From Weeksellaceae bacterium (lineage in GTDB: Bacteria > Bacteroidota > Bacteroidia > Flavobacteriales > Weeksellaceae): DNA of 25,439 nt. The stretch lies in NCBI GenBank assembly GCA_022701475.1, contig JAKOOI010000290.1, positions 1-25,439 on the forward strand, written 5' to 3'. The notes under the pieces are model-generated. The model was not told the origin of the DNA. It saw only the letters and a program-made list of their open reading frames with translations, and did no database searches. Positions 23,904-25,439 of the stretch are shown here, piece after piece. The translations under genes and the position numbers were made by a program. The first letter of the stretch is position 1. The number at the start of each line of letters is the position of its first letter.

Positions 23904-24166
23904 TGTCTTGGGTTACGTTCATATATATTAAGGTATAAACCTGAAATCCTGTTCAGACAAAACTCAGGTATCTTGCAAAATTAAAATAAAATTCCGTCTA
24001 TGTCTGAAATTTAAAAAATAAATTTCAATATCTACGCTTTTACCTATTTATTTTGTAAAACAAAGGGCTCAATAATCAGCAAAAAGCATACCACAGTAAT
24101 AAATCAAAAGAATGTGATGGATATTGTCAGTCTTTGATTATGGTATTGTATGATCGTGATTCTTTA
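23904..24166 (-). promoter_or_regulatory. recX-pglF intergenic region with candidate promoter and inverted repeats
   Basis: This 263-bp gap holds no gene I can support. On the minus strand TAATTTTG (23983-23976) matches TAnnTTTG and would give a leader of about 65 nt for the dehydratase gene, but no TTG lies at the expected -33. TTCAGACA (23952-23959) and TGTCTGAA (24001-24008) form a perfect 8-bp inverted repeat 41 nt apart flanking that element. A separate hairpin, GAAATTTA and TAAATTTC (24006-24013 with 24019-24026), lies just upstream, and a CTGAA/TTCAG stem (23941-23945 with 23952-23956) lies in the leader. These could be operator or attenuator sequences. I found no JUMPstart element. 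No clear recX terminator was seen. Confidence 0.4.
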
Positions 24167-24622
24167 TTATTCCATGGTGTTATTAATCTGATCATACTCA
24201 AATCCGCGGCCCATCAGGTACTTTATGGTTTTTGCCTTTTTCTGGTATTCCTGGCCGTTCTGTTTTGAATAATAGTCACCATAGATTTTCCGGATCATGT
24301 TTTCATAGTCGTCTTCATAAATCTCATCAAAGCATTTGCTGATCAGTTTTTCAGAAATCTGCTTCTGCTTCAGGTTCATTTTGATCTTATTCCTTCCCCA
24401 GTGCTTGATATAGAATTTCCCGCGGATGTAGCTTCTTGTAAACCGTTCTTCATTCAGGTAGTTTTCTTTCAGGAGATAGAGCAGGATTTCTTCTTTGGCT
24501 TCATCAATCAGGAGGAACTCTCTCATTTTCTGTTCTACCTCGGCATGACAGCGGTCCTGGTAAACGCAATAGTTCACCAGCTTCTGCTTTATTTCCTCAA
24601 AGGTATACGATTTCTTTTCCAT
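24167..24622 (-). CDS. recX: Regulatory protein RecX
   Basis: This 151-aa protein has the RecX helical repeats: YCVYQDRCHAEVEQKM near 18-33, YLNEERFTRSYIRGKF near 55-70, then WGRNKIKMNLKQKQIS near 75-90. RecX binds RecA filaments and limits recombination. The start ATG (24620-24622) is supported by the family-typical KSYTFEEIKQKL beginning. It is unrelated to the polysaccharide pathway and probably marks the conserved chromosomal flank of the capsule locus. Its start codon lies only about 7 nt after the U-run of the glyA terminator, so it may depend on read-through or an unseen promoter. Confidence 0.92.
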   Translation of the reverse strand: MEKKSYTFEEIKQKLVNYCVYQDRCHAEVEQKMREFLLIDEAKEEILLYLLKENYLNEERFTRSYIRGKFYIKHWGRNKIKMNLKQKQISEKLISKCFDEIYEDDYENMIRKIYGDYYSKQNGQEYQKKAKTIKYLMGRGFEYDQINNTME

Positions 24623-24628
24623 AATGAT

Positions 24629-24657
24629 AAAAAAAGAATGGGCTTTCCGCCCATTCT
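24629..24657 (-). terminator. Intrinsic terminator of glyA
   Basis: AGAATGGGC (24635-24643) pairs perfectly with GCCCATTCT (24649-24657) around a 5-nt loop. On the minus strand the stem is followed by an uninterrupted T-run (24634 to about 24629), a classic rho-independent terminator. It lies 23 nt after the glyA stop (24681) and directly before the recX start codon. Confidence 0.9.
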
Positions 24658-24680
24658 CTTATATTCTATTCAGATGTATC

Positions 24681-25439
24681 TTAGTAGTTGAAGAGGGCTT
24701 TTCCTTCCATCAGTTCGTTCACTTTCTTTTTCACGGAAGCAATGGCTTCTTCGTTTTTGATGTTGTCAACAACTTCGGAGATCAGCCCGGCAATGGTATC
24801 CATATCGTTCTCTTTCAGGCCTCTCGTAGTAATGGCAGCCGTTCCCAGCCTGATTCCGGATGTGGTAAACGGTGACTTGTCGTCAAAAGGAACCATGTTT
24901 TTGTTACAGGTAATATCTGCAAGCACCAGTGCTTTCTCGGTTTCTTTGCCATTTACGCCTTTGTTTCTGAGGTCTACCAGCATCAGGTGGTTGTCTGTTC
25001 CGCCGCTTACGATATCGAAGCCTCTGTCAATCATCGCTTTGGCTAAAGCCTGTGCATTGGACCGCACCTGTTTTGCGTAGGTTTCAAATTTTGCATCCAG
25101 TGCTTCTCCGAAAGCGACTGCTTTTCCGGCAATCACATGCTCCAAGGGACCACCCTGTATTCCTGGGAATACGGCTCCGTCCAGCACCTGGCTCATCATT
25201 TTGGTCTCTCCTTTCGGAGTTTTATGTCCGTACGTATTTTCAAAATCTTTCCCCATCATAATCATCCCTCCTCTCGGACCTCTCAGCGTCTTATGCGTTG
25301 TGGTGGTAACGATATGGCAATGCTCGAACGGGCTGTTCAGAAGGCCTTTTGCAATAAGACCTGCCGGGTGTGCGATATCTGCCCACAGTGTGGCACCGAT
25401 CTCATCGGCAACTTCCCTGAATTTGGCATAATCCAGATC
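24681..25439 (-). CDS. glyA: Serine hydroxymethyltransferase, C-terminal part only
   Basis: The last 252 residues of GlyA run from the right window edge to the TAA at 24681. The reading frame is open to the edge, so the ATG at 25265 is internal. The visible part begins [21 protein letters not shown], then [11 protein letters not shown] and [14 protein letters not shown], whose Lys is the PLP Schiff-base residue, and continues with [19 protein letters not shown] and [13 protein letters not shown]. GlyA interconverts serine and glycine with tetrahydrofolate, supplying one-carbon units. It is housekeeping and flanks the capsule locus. The N-terminal 170 or so residues lie outside the window. Confidence 0.96.
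   Translation of the reverse strand, partial: DLDYAKFREVADEIGATLWADIAHPAGLIAKGLLNSPFEHCHIVTTTTHKTLRGPRGGMIMMGKDFENTYGHKTPKGETKMMSQVLDGAVFPGIQGGPLEHVIAGKAVAFGEALDAKFETYAKQVRSNAQALAKAMIDRGFDIVSGGTDNHLMLVDLRNKGVNGKETEKALVLADITCNKNMVPFDDKSPFTTSGIRLGTAAITTRGLKENDMDTIAGLISEVVDNIKNEEAIASVKKKVNELMEGKALFNY

Noticed and set aside
23904..24166. Invertible promoter or NusG-like (UpxY) capsule switch as in Bacteroides
   Set aside because: No recombinase or antiterminator gene is present, and the short inverted repeats are too small and irregular for a classic invertible promoter.
1..25439. CRISPR arrays, tRNA/rRNA genes, insertion sequences, prophage
   Set aside because: No regularly spaced repeats, cloverleaf-like sequences, transposase or integrase motifs, or long terminal inverted repeats were seen on either strand.

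Overview
The window looks like a chromosomal capsule / surface-polysaccharide locus from a member of the Bacteroidota, most likely a Weeksellaceae flavobacterium of the Chryseobacterium type. This assignment is an inference. It rests on the moderately AT-rich DNA, the TAnnTTTG-type promoter elements upstream of several genes, the scarcity of Shine-Dalgarno sequences, and the glyA - recX - capD - wza - wzc order. No rRNA, tRNA, CRISPR array, insertion sequence or integrase was found.

Nearly everything reads leftward (minus strand). At the right edge is the C-terminal part of glyA with a strong terminator, then recX, then a 263-bp gap with candidate promoter and operator sequences. After it comes one long, tightly packed gene run (23903 down to 2544). 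In order it holds a membrane UDP-GlcNAc 4,6-dehydratase (PglF/CapD), Wza, the Wzc tyrosine kinase, a WbpP-type epimerase, a WbpO/TviB-type dehydrogenase, Wzx, a Wzy-like polymerase, GT4, GT2, an AsnB-type amidotransferase, a second multipass protein, GT4, a PglC-like phosphoglycosyl transferase, KAS III, a PglD-like acyltransferase, a Rieske oxygenase, an acyl carrier protein, a second KAS III and a FabG-like reductase. Gaps are mostly under 10 nt and many junctions are ATGA or TAATG overlaps. The run ends at a bidirectional terminator. Beyond it lie a plus-strand FAD/2Fe-2S reductase, a divergent promoter region, PglE and the start of another sugar transferase.

Most of the locus follows the Wzx/Wzy scheme. 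PglF and PglE would make UDP-4-amino-GlcNAc. The epimerase and dehydrogenase would make UDP-GalNAcA, which AsnB could amidate. PglC would start the repeat unit on undecaprenyl phosphate, three glycosyltransferases would extend it, Wzx would flip it, Wzy would polymerise it, and Wza/Wzc would export it.

The unusual part is 2544-7316. A small acyl-building set (two KAS III, one ACP, one ketoreductase, one Rieske oxygenase, with a divergent reductase as possible electron donor) sits between the pglC-like and pglE-like genes and surrounds the pglD-like N-acyltransferase. The best reading is that the 4-amino group of the diamino sugar receives not acetate but a custom short hydroxyacyl chain, assembled on the ACP and oxidised by the Rieske enzyme. 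This pathway is inferred and untested.
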